Origin: Ophioderma brevispina | Taxonomy: Eukaryota > Echinodermata > Ophiuroidea > Amphilepidida > Ophiodermatidae | Length of the DNA: 64,000 nt | Reading direction: 5' to 3' | NCBI GenBank assembly: GCA_023653785.1 | Contig: JAMKCH010022475.1 | Location: 1-64,000, forward strand | In this document: positions 37,817 through 48,290 of the stretch, piece by piece | How positions within the stretch are numbered: the first letter of the stretch is position 1 | Layout: each line of letters begins with the position of its first letter | Notes under the pieces: generated by a model | Database searches by the model: none | The model's input: the letters and a program-made list of their open reading frames with translations, nothing else | What the model was told of the DNA's origin: nothing | Translations under genes and position numbers: made by a program

Positions 37817-38335
37817 AGAGACACTGGCACATTTGAAAAATAGTGCGCCCTCAAGATTTTTCAAAATCGATATTTTTGCATGGTTGTAAGGCTTTTATAT
37901 ACAAAAGCCCTCACCCGAAATGATTAAGACCAAATCAGCTTCCTTATGGGTAAACAGAACGATTTTATAATTTAGCGTCGCCGGCGACGTTAAATTCAGC
38001 AGACGACGAAAATGGCGTTTAACACAAGAACACGACTCCATATGCATGTTTCCCACGCTATGTACACTGTTTGATCGGTCTATAACCTTTGTGGTTTTAA
38101 TATCAGTGAGTATGAGTCAAAAATATTCATGTAATATATACATTTGTTGATTAAAGTTATGGAAAAGTTGGCCTACAAATTACCTGGATGTCTTTATCCT
38201 CATATCAATGTCCCTATCTGTTTTGGGTATGTTATTTTTATGTGTGAAGTATATCTCTGTTCTTCCAATGGCCTAGACTATCATTTGAGAGCAAATTGAA
38301 GAAATTTCATATTTGTGAAATGTGCCAGTGCCGCT
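37817..38335. mobile_element. TTAA-flanked MITE, 519 bp
   Basis: TTAA at 37813-37816 and 38336-38339 flank an element that starts AGAGACACTGGCACATTTG and ends AAATGTGCCAGTGCCGC, an imperfect inverted repeat of about 18 bases. Size and TTAA flanks match the elements at 19736 and 51634, although the termini differ. Confidence 0.8.
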
Positions 38336-38844
38336 TTAAGACACTATTCAGTGATTTGAAACAACTTATTTGAAATTTGCAGGAATAGCTTCAAAGTGAC
38401 GGATACGTATGTAGAATTCTCATAAGTAACCTTTTCCAACTGACGAATTGACAGAAAAGGAAGAAAACGGCCGTGTTCCAAAATACGATTCCCCATTCAA
38501 TTACGTGTTGTAGTAAGTGTCCGAACGGACAGTAATGACTAAAATTTCCATTTTTTCCTTTCCTTATTAGGTTGCTTCTTCGTGGTCTTTATCATTTGCA
38601 CGGTATGTTAGGATACCTGTAACTTGTTTACATAACGATGCAAAAATCTTATTTTTTGATGATTTTTTCGATTTTCTGATTTAGCAATCACTGATAGTGG
38701 TCTTTAGTTGTATATATTTTAAATAATAGTTCTCAAATTAGAATGGAAAGTGTGCGAAGTGAAGTGTGTGTGTGTGTCTGCGTGCGTGTGTGGATCTTTA
38801 AAATGTTATTTTTGAGCTATAAAAGGGACGACTATCAGGTATTT

Positions 38845-39330
38845 CAATTATAGTGCAATGGCCCTTTCTGAATAGGTCTTTGAGTTGAACTAAGAAGGAA
38901 TAACAGACCATGTGTTAGAGTGACGTCAGGTAAAATAGAAGCTGTGAAACAAAATTACTTTTGGACCCCGAAAAGCACAGATCCAAGAAGTTTAAGAGAT
39001 CTGGAAAGTCAAACGTTTGTAATACACGTACAATGTACGTGTGCGCCGGGCGTGTGGGTGGATTTCAAGTACAATTCAACTACTTATCCATTTATTTTGT
39101 ATAGTTTGTATAGGTTACGACCTGTTAACTTACCAAGTAAAGTATGGTCCCACATAGGAGTTTTCGAATAAATTGGTTGTGAATATCCATTAATTGCACA
39201 TGTGATTCCTAACAATGATAGAATAATTCATATTTTTTTTCTTTCCACCATGCCTTTGTTGTGATTTCCGCCGTACGGTACTTCGCACTGACTTTCCTCA
39301 GTTTTTTGAGACTTTTCACGTGGTTGGTAC
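38845..39330. repeat. Intronic duplication, copy 2 (partner at 37210-37650)
   Basis: The copy matches 37210-37650 with scattered indels. The two are separated by the TTAA element at 37817 and by unrelated AT-rich DNA. Confidence 0.75.
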
Positions 39331-39334
39331 ACTG

Positions 39335-39510
39335 TAAAACGCTATTTCAAAAAGTGTTTAACTGAGTTGTTTAAATATTTAACCGTCTGTTTTTAAAACA
39401 TTTAAACAGATTTTTTTTTTTAATATTTAAAATGTTTTAACAACTTGGTTTAATATTTAACAGCTCATTAACACCGGTTGTTTAACGGTGGAACCCTGAA
39501 CAACCATGGT
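39335..39510. repeat. Palindrome-rich GTTGTTTAA repeat
   Basis: Multiple GTTGTTTAA, TTTAAACAG and AACAACTTGG words in both orientations form an imperfect foldback. The block is similar in style to the one at 6838-7032. Confidence 0.5.
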
Positions 39511-39929
39511 TGTTTAGGTCACTGCCTTGGTTCAATTCGTCGGTTCATTGTTTTTTCAATTCCTCTAAATAAATTACTGTTATTTAAATAATCCAAAAGC
39601 AAACTTAGCTTTTGTATGTTTTCGTGCCTGTGCTAAGCATTCTGCCTGCATTTGTATAGTACGCGCGTAAAATGAAAAAATCCTAAAATATGCTGGCATT
39701 CCATATTACTTAGTCATAATAGACGCATTTTTTAAGAAAATAGTATCAAGATTAATTTTCGAGGTTAAAGTTAAGTAGTTTTTCTCCTTCCACGCTTTAG
39801 AAACCCCAAGCAGGAATGTGAACAAAGCTGGCTTGTCCATTGACCTCACCTCACCACGTGCTAAGTGTCACACGTCCTAGTTCATGTTTGTCAAGATGTG
39901 CTTTCTTACACAATACTGACACATTTCGT

Positions 39930-41025
39930 ATGGCAAGCCATAAAGGCCATAAAACGATTGCTGCAGGACGCGTTGCGGAGAACGTAATCCGACGCGTGGC
40001 GTGAGACATTTCTTCTTCAATCCGCGTGTGCGTAACCGCATTGTTACATCCACCGCGTTCTGTCTTGGATTGATCTTGGGGTCCAATCAAAATCCATGCA
40101 ATTTCTGTGACGTATTCAAAAAATAGACCCACACGCGTTGCTAGATACTTTGCAACGCGTTGCAAACTTCACAACGCGTTGCGAGCTTTCCACACGCGTG
40201 GCAAGCTTCCAACGCGTTGCTAAGGTTTTACACATCATAAGGCATAACGTATTGTCGCAACGCGTTGTGAAAAGTCACAACGCGTTGCGACATTTCGGCA
40301 ACGCTTTGCGACATTTCAGCAACGCGTTGCGACCTTTCAGCAACGCGTTCGGTGTCCGGCCAATCAAAATCATGAATTTCCTGTGCGTATTTCAAAAATA
40401 TAAATCTCACACGGCGTTGCGACCTTCACAACGCTTGCAAAACCTCACAACCTTGCGGCAATACGTTATGACCCTTATTGCCTCACAACGCCTTGTGAAG
40501 TTTGCAACGCGATGTGAAGCTCACAACGCGATGTGAAGGCTTGCAAAACGCGTTGTGAAACCATAAGGGTCATAACGTATGTGGCCGCACGCGTTTGGTG
40601 ATCTATTTTTGAAATACGTCACAGAAATGCATGAGTTTTGATTGGCCGACGATGCCGCACCGTTGCCGAAATGTCGCAACGCGTTGCTACTTTCTCACAA
40701 CGCGTTGCGACAATACGTTTTTATGACCCTTTGCTTTGGACCTTCGCAACGCTTTGCAAGCCTTCAAAACGCTTTGTGAATATCGCAACGCGTTGTGAAG
40801 GCGGTTGTCAACGCGTTGTGAGTTTCCACAACGCGTGTCTAGATACTTTGCAACGCGTTTGGGGTCTATCTTTTTGAAATACGTCACAGAAATTCATGAT
40901 TTTGATTCGCCTACACCGCAACGCGTTGCTGAAATTCCTCAACGCGTTGCCGAATGTCGCAACGCGTTGTCTACTTTCTCGCAACGCGTTTGCGGCAATA
41001 CGTTATTGCCTTTATGGCTTGCCAT
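39930..41025. mobile_element. CpG-rich inverted-repeat element filled with a CAACGCGTTG palindrome array
   Basis: The outer ends ATGGCAAGCCATAAAGGC (39930) and GCCTTTATGGCTTGCCAT (41008-41025) are reverse complements. Inside, the 10-base palindrome CAACGCGTTG occurs at least a dozen times, often spaced about 20 bases apart (for example 40258, 40278, 40318). A second motif, TACGTCACAGAAAT plus TTGATTGGC, occurs four times, twice in each orientation (about 40085, 40360, 40605 and 40880). The surrounding intron is CpG-poor, so this is a sharp compositional island. Open frames within it are repeat-driven and I do not call them. Confidence 0.8.
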
Positions 41026-41251
41026 CACGGCGCGTGCCTGGGCAAGCAGTATGTACATGTAGGTCTTTGTCACGTCCCGACGTCCTCCCGTTGGTGTAGG
41101 GGACTCTGGCCGTTTTTTACCAAACATCTGGCCATTGATTTACGATACATTGATTGACATCAACACGACGACCACATAACAGAAAAACATTAAATCAGTT
41201 GTAGTATACCGATTTAAAAAAAAAGGCGGTCCGAAAACCGATGATTAGGGA

Positions 41252-42714
41252 TTGGGTGGGGGGGGTTGGAAAAGTGGGGGCTTCGGACATCAAATTTTTT
41301 TTGATCCCCCCCCCTTTTTAGGTTCAGAAAATTTTGTTGATCCCCCTTTCACGGTCCTTAAATTTTTGATCCCCCCTTATACCTTCAGACAAAAAAGCGG
41401 AGACAAACTGCAGAGGTGGGCCCTGCAGTAAAGAAATGATGATTTTTCGGTCATGTCGACTGCAATTTGCCCATAGCTGGTCCCTTCTCACAACAAGCTC
41501 GGAACCCTTCGCAATACTCACGTTGATTTACTTAATTTTAATGCAAATTGATAGAATCATTTAAATTTTTTTAAGTGGTTCACCACAAATACCAAGTTGG
41601 CAAGTTTGGGTAACGGTCTTAAAAATCAAAATCGTAATCATTGATGTGTAAGATTTGTTGGGGGTGGTAATATTTATAGCCTATGTGTACTGCAATCAAT
41701 GATAATGTTAGAAAAGTTGTTTAGAAGAAAACGATTGGTGTTGATGACCCTGGGGTGGGTGCGGGAGGGGGTGTCCGCGCAAAGCGCGGAAGCCTCGCAA
41801 CAATCACTTTCGTAGATACATTTTCTCTTGCAAACAGTGGCGTAAATTTATTTTTGGCATTGGGGAATGGGGTTGATGAAAATTTAAGAATGATATAACA
41901 GGGTTTGCTGAAAAGATCCATTACTAGCACATGTGCGCGCGAAGCGCGCTAAAAATTTTGCCATTTGGAAGCCAAACTTGTTAAAGGTAATTGTAATTAG
42001 AACAAAATGTGCACAAAGCGCACATAAATCTACCATTTTAAACTATTATGGTAAAATATGAGGTTATTTTCGGTCAAAAACACATGGCCGGGCATCAACA
42101 TTGGGGGAGGGATGTTGACCATCCCCCTCGGGGGGATATATCCTCCATCCCCAGGATTTACGCCTATGCTTGCAAAGATAACACAATGTGAAATTTCCAA
42201 TGTGGCTCACAATAAATGATAATACTTGAGTATGGGCATTAATGGTATTAAAAAGTAAAATCTTAAATAGGTAAGGTTTGTTTTGAATGTAGCATCGAAG
42301 CATTCGCTGAGAGAGTTCATGTGGCTGGTTGCAGACAGCCTACCTACATTGCAATCACAAAGGTGAACTTGGTAAAATAGTAGTGGAGTTGTTTCTGGAC
42401 TAAAAGATTAGGGTGGCCACAATGTGGACATGGCACTGATTATACGGGAGTGGGCACAAGAAAGGTGCCTCCTTCCGGGCGAAGCGCGGAACCCTTGTAA
42501 TATTCGGTTTTCAAGACACATTTTCTAATGGAAAAGTTGATGTTCCCAAGATTGCAAATTGGATGATACTTTGGTAAAGTTATGTTTTGAATGGAGCAAA
42601 ATGTCCTTAAAATTTTTTGATCCCCCCCTAATACAGGGTGGAATCTTTTTTGAACCCCCTTTTTGGGACCTAAACTTTTTAGATCCCCCCTCATATTTTC
42701 CAACCCCCCACCAG
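41252..42714. mobile_element. G/C-run inverted-repeat element with GCGCGAAGCGCGC motifs
   Basis: The left end, GGGTGGGGGGGGTTGGAAAA, is inverted at about 42697-42714 as TTTTCCAACCCCCCACC. Both ends carry GATCCCCCC/AAATTTTTTGATCC words. The interior contains palindromic GCGCGAAGCGCG-type words (near 41940) and variants (GCGCAAAGCGCGGAAGCC near 41775, GCACAAAGCGCACAT near 42010, GGGCGAAGCGCGGAACCC near 42480). I see no transposase frame. Confidence 0.6.
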
Positions 42715-42832
42715 AGTATTTATGAACACTCCCTTATGAAGCCCACAATTTTATTTTCTGGCCTAATTAGCATAAAAACGCCATGGCCGGTTTCATTTTG
42801 TGTCCACCAACATATGTGCAACTGATATTTAA

Positions 42833-43178
42833 AGGCTGACTCAGAGATTTTGAAGTATAATTTTTTTTGGTGTATTAATAAAAGAAATAGTCAACTAGAT
42901 CTAAAGATAGTAGCCTAAATGGTCCAATTCTAAAGTTTGAGATGAAACGGATTTTTCATTTTGATGTAGTAAACATTTACGTGTAGTATAGCGGTACCAT
43001 AGGATACTATGTATAACCAAATTTCCGGATCCGGAATTTTGTTACAAAATTGTGATTTTTCTATATGAAGGACATCGATTTGAGCTTAGCTTTGGACAAG
43101 CATTATGTACATGCAAAAAAAAAACACGATTTGTTAGAAAATTTAGAACGCCCTCATTTAGAAATCTCTGAGCCTACC
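42833..43178. mobile_element. TTAA-flanked MITE, 346 bp
   Basis: TTAA at 42829-42832 and 43179-43182 flank ends AGGCTGACTCAGAGATTT and AAATCTCTGAGCCTACC, an imperfect inverted repeat. A partial relative of its right half lies at 36205-36335 inside intronic unit C. Confidence 0.7.
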
Positions 43179-43347
43179 TTAAGCAGTTACATAAAATTTT
43201 GGGCAAAATTAATATAGCGTTAAAACACGCGCGAAAAAATATTGGATCCACATGGACCCCCACCTTATACAGTAAGTGTTAATCCGTTACCTTAATTTTA
43301 GATGTTCACAATTTCGATACTTTAAAACTGCTGCAAGTTACAAATAC

Positions 43348-43702
43348 CTGAAAGAATGTAAACAAGACTAGCTAGATTTTCTACAATCTTTGGGATACTG
43401 TTGGGACACTTGCGTTGGACTGCATTGTATTGCTGCCCGATACAATTTGCCAGATGAACATGATGAAAGTAGATATCGAAAATATTTCGGTCGTCAATCG
43501 GCAGGAAGGGAGGAAGGGGGGAGGGAAATGTACTAAAATCAGCAAGTGTGCCAACGAGATTGTAGTGGAATGATTCGAGGATTGGCCTAGTGTTTGTGAG
43601 ACGGGTCTCTTCAAGTAATGTCAGAATCATTGATAAAGTTTTCGTTGGTTGGTATGGTACATGGTCAATATGTAATACGCCATTAATAATGTGTTTTGTA
43701 TT
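43348..43702 (-). CDS. Possible minus-strand exon, unrecognised
   Basis: A minus-strand frame runs from a TTTCTTGCAAAAG acceptor (43703) to a TTTCAG/GTATTT donor (43347). It encodes about 118 residues of ordinary composition, including VLHIDHVPYQPTKTLSMIL, SFHYNLVGTLADFSTFPSP and IFDIYFHHVHLANCIGQQYN. It sits antisense within the long esterase intron, just upstream of constant exon 2. I do not recognise a family. Chance frames of similar length exist elsewhere in the window, so the call rests only on composition and splice-like boundaries. Confidence 0.25.
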
Positions 43703-44130
43703 CTTTTGCAAGAAACAAAATTAATTCATTCAAACAAGTGTTCATATAGGCATGAATCAATAAGTACCCACTAACGTTGAATTTCTGTACTGCCAACTCT
43801 GCGTATGAATTAGATGAATTGGGCCTTTTTTTTAATTTGTAAAAGTGGAATATTGTAGTATGGGTTTTGTTAGTATGTTTCAATATTTTCAATTGTTGAC
43901 CTGTATTCTTGCACATTTACACACTCGTGTGACAGTTGCGTTACATTACAAACTGTCTGTCATTATAATTAAACAGAGCGGTTATACGAAAGCCACTGTT
44001 TAATTACACAGCGGGAATACAAAATTCATTGGATCAAAAATTGTGTGACGCACAACGACATTCAGATATCACAAGAAAACTTACGGAAGTTAATGAAACC
44101 TTTTTGTTTTTTTTTATATTTCTTTTCCAG

Positions 44131-45873
44131 AGATCCAAATGTGGGTGATACGGAACACATCGACGTAAACTGGCCGCAATTTGATCTGCAAACACAGAGC
44201 TATTTGATTCTCAAACCAAACGCAACTGTAGGGCATGATTTTGCAGCCGAAAGCTATGCTTTCTGGTATGGATACATACGCGATCTTCTTGAAGAAGCCG
44301 AAGAGGAAGATCCAGAAGAGGAGGATCCGGACGAGGAAGATCCAGATGAGGAAGATCCGGACGAAGAAGATATGGAAAGCTGCTCAATTAACGGTACCGT
44401 TCCAGAATGGGAGAATCTCTCCCTGCCAGAAAAGAAAGTGTACAATATAGTGGATACAAACAATGTTACTCTCGGTTCAATTTCTGGAAATGTTGTTTCT
44501 GTAATTGATGACATAGGAAGCCCACAGGTACATGTCATTCGCGGGATCCCTTACGCCAAACCACCCCTGGGTTCGTTACGATTTAAACCCCCTAAAGACG
44601 TTGAACCATGGGAAGGTACCCTTAACGGAACCATTCCTGCGGCTCCTGAGTGTCCAGACCCAAAAGCAGAGGATTGGGATGAAGATTGTTTGACTCTCGA
44701 TATCGCTGCTGTAAATGGTGCGTTACTCCCTGTCATCGTGTTTATTAATGGCTATGATTTTCAAAGTGGTGGGAAAACACCATCAGCGGAAATCCTCGCT
44801 TCGGGTACAGGCTCCGTAGTGGTTACTGCGAGATATCGCTTAGGAGCTCTTGGATTCTTAAGTACAGGAGACAAATATGCTCAAGGAAATTATGGGTTAC
44901 TGGATGTGGTAGCTGTTCTCAAATGGGTCAAGAATTATATCGGTAGTTTTAATGGTGATCCTAACAATGTCACACTTATGGGTTATGGAACGGGAGGGAC
45001 TATTGTTAATCTAATGCTTTCGTCGAAACTCGCTGAAGATTTATTTCATAGTGCTATTTCTTTAAGCGGAACAGCGGCATCGAGGATACTTCACCCGCGT
45101 AAGCAATCGGATCCACTCAAACAGGCCATTTCACTAGGCAGAAAAATGAATTGTGAGAACAAAAATGACGATACGAAAGGACTCATTTACTGTCTTCAGC
45201 ATGAAAACACGACGGTTTCAGACATTCTTGATGCCACAAAATCTTTCTCAACACCTGTACCTTTCTTCCCTGTTGTCGATGACTACTTTTTGACCGACTC
45301 TGTTGAAAACATTCTACAAAACGATTCTTTTCCGACTCTTGCCTACAACTATTTAATCGGTTTGACTGATGATCAAGAGGCTGCTAGACTTATGAGAATG
45401 ACGGATAAGGATGACACATGCCTAACTGAAGATGAATTCCGAGAACACGTCAGTTATTACATTAACATGTATCTGAACGATCCCGGTCCGATCCTCCAAG
45501 CTATTGCCACGGAATACCTCGAGAACCTCCCACCCCCATCAGATAATAATCCGTGCCCAGTTCTCGAACGGTTTGTTGAATTTCTCAATGACTTCTTTGC
45601 AGTCATACCAACTCTTCATGCAGCAAAGGCACACACGAAAGCCGGCGGAAGAGTTTACCTCTACAGCTTTCAGCACACTCCTAAGTGTCGCAGTAATCAC
45701 ACTGAGCATTTACCTTCGTGGATTGGTGCAACCTATGGAGATGATCTTCAATATGTGTTTGGCTCACCATACAATGAAAGCTCTGCAGAACAATCGCCAG
45801 ATTGCTATGGACAAGAAGATTGGCAAACGACGTTGGTAGTTATGGATATCCTGCGAAATTTCATAAAGACAGG
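44131..45873 (+). CDS. Exon 2 of two-domain esterase: end of domain 1, acidic linker, catalytically dead domain 2
   Basis: Acceptor TCTTTTCCAG precedes 44131, phase 2. The first ~50 codons (GDPNVGD, VNWPQFDLQTQSYLIL) are the C-terminal end of an esterase fold, so this exon must be spliced to an upstream esterase exon; the frame start at 44045 is intronic. Next comes an acidic linker of EEDPD repeats (44291-44372), then a whole second esterase domain from GIPYAKPPLGSLRFKPP on. Its triad is gone: GxSxG reads GYGTG (Gly for Ser, 44987-44989), the acid position reads Gln (45374-45376), and the His position reads Tyr in ATYGDDLQYVFG (45734-45736). The fold core (EDCLTL, YRLGALGFLSTGD, QGNYGLLD) is kept, as in neuroligin- and gliotactin-like adhesion proteins. 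Phase-2 donor GTAAGT follows 45873. Confidence 0.88.
44291..44372 (+). repeat. Coding minisatellite for the acidic EEDPD linker
   Basis: Imperfect 15-base units (GAGGAAGATCCAGAC and synonymous variants) encode four to five copies of Glu/Asp-Asp-Pro repeats. They form a negatively charged, probably extended spacer between the two esterase domains. Repeat number may vary between alleles. Confidence 0.85.
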
Positions 45874-46472
45874 GTAAGTAAATTCCTACGAAATATTTCA
45901 GACAAGCTTTTTCAGCACATTTGGAATATTCAACATACCTTGAATGACAACGTGTGAGGCATTTTGACGGATTTGACCTATGGAGATCGTTTTGACCTCA
46001 GATCGAATGGAGCCATTGCATAAGACCGACAAATATTATACCTCGACGTCAGCAGAGATAGTCTAGAGTCAACAAAGATAGTCTAGAGATCAAATTCTTT
46101 AATATACAATTAATAGTACATGTTATTGTTTATACGAAAACAAATGGTTTTTGTTGTTGTTAATTTTAACTATGTGCAATACCATGCTATATACCCATAC
46201 GCAGGATTTATTTGGGGGGAGGGGAGGATGTGGGACGTCCAAAATGTGTAAACGTGGACCTAACCTTTCCCCTCCCCCTACAAAAAATGGTCCTTTGGGG
46301 GACTTTTAACATCTCACCACCAAAAAGTGGACTTTTTTGCCAACATTTCTCTATTTTTGGGACCTTTTGTAAAAAAAAATCAGAAAAAAGTGGCACAAAG
46401 AATGGTATATCTTTGTAAAGCGATATATTTCCAGTCGCAGCGACCGATTTCTGCTCGTGAGCACGCGTAACA

Positions 46473-46692
46473 CTTGATCTTGGGTATGAGCATGAGCAAT
46501 CTGGAAATGTACAGTTTCCATGGCTTAGGATCTTCCGTTGTGGTTTATTTTTAGGAAAGGGGTGACTCGTCCCTACTTCCCATACAAAACAATGCGGTAA
46601 CTTTACACATAATTTTACCAACCAACTAAACATCCTAGATATTACAAACTATACTTTTCTGGATTGCTCATGCTCATACCAAGATCCATGCA
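46473..46692. repeat. Inverted repeat with GGTATGAGCATGAGCAATC arms
   Basis: CTTGGGTATGAGCATGAGCA near 46478 is mirrored by TGCTCATGCTCATACCAAG near 46665, with pairing extending on both sides. It lies in the second intron of the two-domain esterase and is probably a small foldback element. Confidence 0.65.
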
Positions 46693-47182
46693 TTTTGAAA
46701 GTTTGGCCCCCTGTACAATGACCAATCAAAAGTTCAATGACCTTTATCACATTTTCACCATATCTCGTTAACTAAACATCACAAATATGCCAAAGTACAT
46801 ATTTTCTTATTCCTTATGATGAGACGAATCATTTTGAGATACCTTTCAACTAAATCGAACCACTTTATATAACTGATCTCTTTAGATCTAAGATGGCCTC
46901 CAAACGGACCCCGTGAAACAATATTTGATTTTGGTAACATCAAAATTCTTTAAGGAGATGTTGTAAAGATTCTAAAAATCATGTTAGAATTTAGTTTTAA
47001 GGGGGTGCATGGGAACCCATAAAATCTGCTAGACTAATGGGCTTTAATATGACGTAATACTAGCAATTGAGGGACCACAATGAACATTTTGAATTTTGGA
47101 GGAAAAAAGACTCTTGTCACAATGCCTTTTTAACACCGTAATTATTAATTAATCTCATCTCCTGTTCGCTTTAAAATTACAG

Positions 47183-47591
47183 AGATCCAAGTGGTATAGA
47201 AGGTATAAATTGGCCGGTGTTTGGACTCGATTCACGCCAATATCTCGAAGTTGACGCGTGCCCAATGGTTTCTGAAACGGGTTTCGGTAACTCTCGGCTA
47301 CTATTCTGGACTGAACTCATTCCGTCGCTCACATCATCCCCGCCAATTGAAGAAGTAGAAGAGTGCTTTGTCGGACACGAACTTGGACTACTACTTAGTC
47401 CAGAGGACGCTGCAACATTGATTGAGATTATGATAGGTGTAACCATCGCCCTCTTAGTAATTATAGTACTCGTATGTGGGGCGTTTTGTGGTATGCGCAA
47501 ACAACTGAAAGATAATAAAACGAGTGCTTATGAGCTGGAACATGAACTGCCATCTGCCTGGAATACAGATGATGGGTCAGCATACTTGTAA
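47183..47591 (+). CDS. Exon 3 of two-domain esterase: C-terminus, transmembrane helix and cytoplasmic tail
   Basis: Acceptor TTAAAATTACAG precedes 47183, phase 2. The exon opens GDPSGIEGINWPVF, homologous to the start of exon 2, and completes the second esterase domain. A juxtamembrane segment follows, then a hydrophobic helix (IMIGVTIALLVIIVLVCGAF) and a basic stop-transfer (RKQLK). A cytoplasmic tail of about 30 residues ends GSAYL, stop at 47589-47591. Topology would be type I: both esterase domains outside, the short tail inside. The tail has one Tyr in an AYELEHEL context and a hydrophobic C-terminal residue; a PDZ ligand is possible but not canonical. The stretch is the only C-terminal anchor visible in the locus. 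Confidence 0.87.
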
Positions 47592-47596
47592 ATAAA
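47591..47596 (+). terminator. Candidate polyadenylation signal
   Basis: AATAAA overlaps the stop codon of exon 3. If used, the 3' UTR would be only a few tens of bases. A (TA)n tract begins about 55 bases further on. Confidence 0.4.
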
Positions 47597-47649
47597 AAAG
47601 GTGAAGCAGTTTAACATTAGAATTTTGTGCTGCTCTTAACTAGTTTTCT

Positions 47650-47766
<117 letters not shown>

Positions 47767-47829
47767 ATCAATTATTTTAGATAGCTTTACTTTTGAAATT
47801 TAGTGCAATAGCACATAGCAGTACTAAAA

Positions 47830-48290
47830 ACAAAAGTACTTTTTTGAAGAGCGTCGCCAATTTTGCAAATATGTTGAGATGTTTTGCACAGTTGCATTGG
47901 TAATTGGCTAGTAAACTGTACCTGTTAATGATAGAACTCCACATTTTCTGTGTCGCAAAAGAAGGAATTTTGTAATTAGAATAATTAAAATATCGGGATC
48001 TCCGATAATAATTTACGGCGGCTTCCAATATGAAATAGCCGGGAAATTGCGCCATGTACATGTCTACGCTCACCCATTAGTTTAGCGGTTCAGGCAAGTC
48101 AAGTTAGAGGTCATTTTCGTGAGGTGGCACTATTTCATCATGGACAGACATGAATTAGGCGTTTCCAGCTCCATCGTTAACTTACATTCGGGATCTCGAT
48201 TTTAATTACAAAATTGCTGCGTTTATGACAATATGCATTTTTGAATGTTGTCGTTCGCGGGTATAGTTTACTAGATAATTACCAACACAA
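47830..48290. mobile_element. Rearranged copy of the 553-bp TTAA element
   Basis: The stretch shares the GAAGAGCGTCGCCAATTTTG, TTTTGCACAGTTGCATTGG, GAAATAGCCGGGAAATTGCG and AGAGGTCATTTTCGT blocks with 19736-20288, in inverted order. Its termini are degraded and no clean TTAA pair is visible. Confidence 0.7.

Noticed and set aside
40120..41000. CRISPR-like array of regularly spaced palindromes
   Set aside because: The genome is eukaryotic, the spacing is irregular, the intervening sequence is itself repeated, and the array lies inside an inverted-repeat element.
40138..41157. Several 60-132-codon frames on both strands rich in RVA/ALR repeats
   Set aside because: They are translations of the CAACGCGTTG array, which is open in many frames because of its repeat structure.
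44045..44130. ATG at 44045 as the start of a 610-residue esterase
   Set aside because: The 29 codons before 44131 include the pyrimidine tract and AG acceptor (TCTTTTCCAG), and the sequence after 44131 is the C-terminal end of an esterase fold. The region before 44131 is intron.
44254..44538. Ser-rich minus-strand frame opposite the acidic linker
   Set aside because: It is the antisense shadow of the EEDPD coding minisatellite.
46208..46633. 141-codon minus-strand frame in the second esterase intron
   Set aside because: Composition follows C/G-run and repeat sequence and overlaps the inverted repeat at 46473. No family resemblance.
44131..47591. Naming the two-domain protein neuroligin or acetylcholinesterase
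   Set aside because: The shared fold is clear, but no diagnostic features of either family (cholinesterase gorge residues, neuroligin-type cytoplasmic tail) are visible, so no gene symbol is given.
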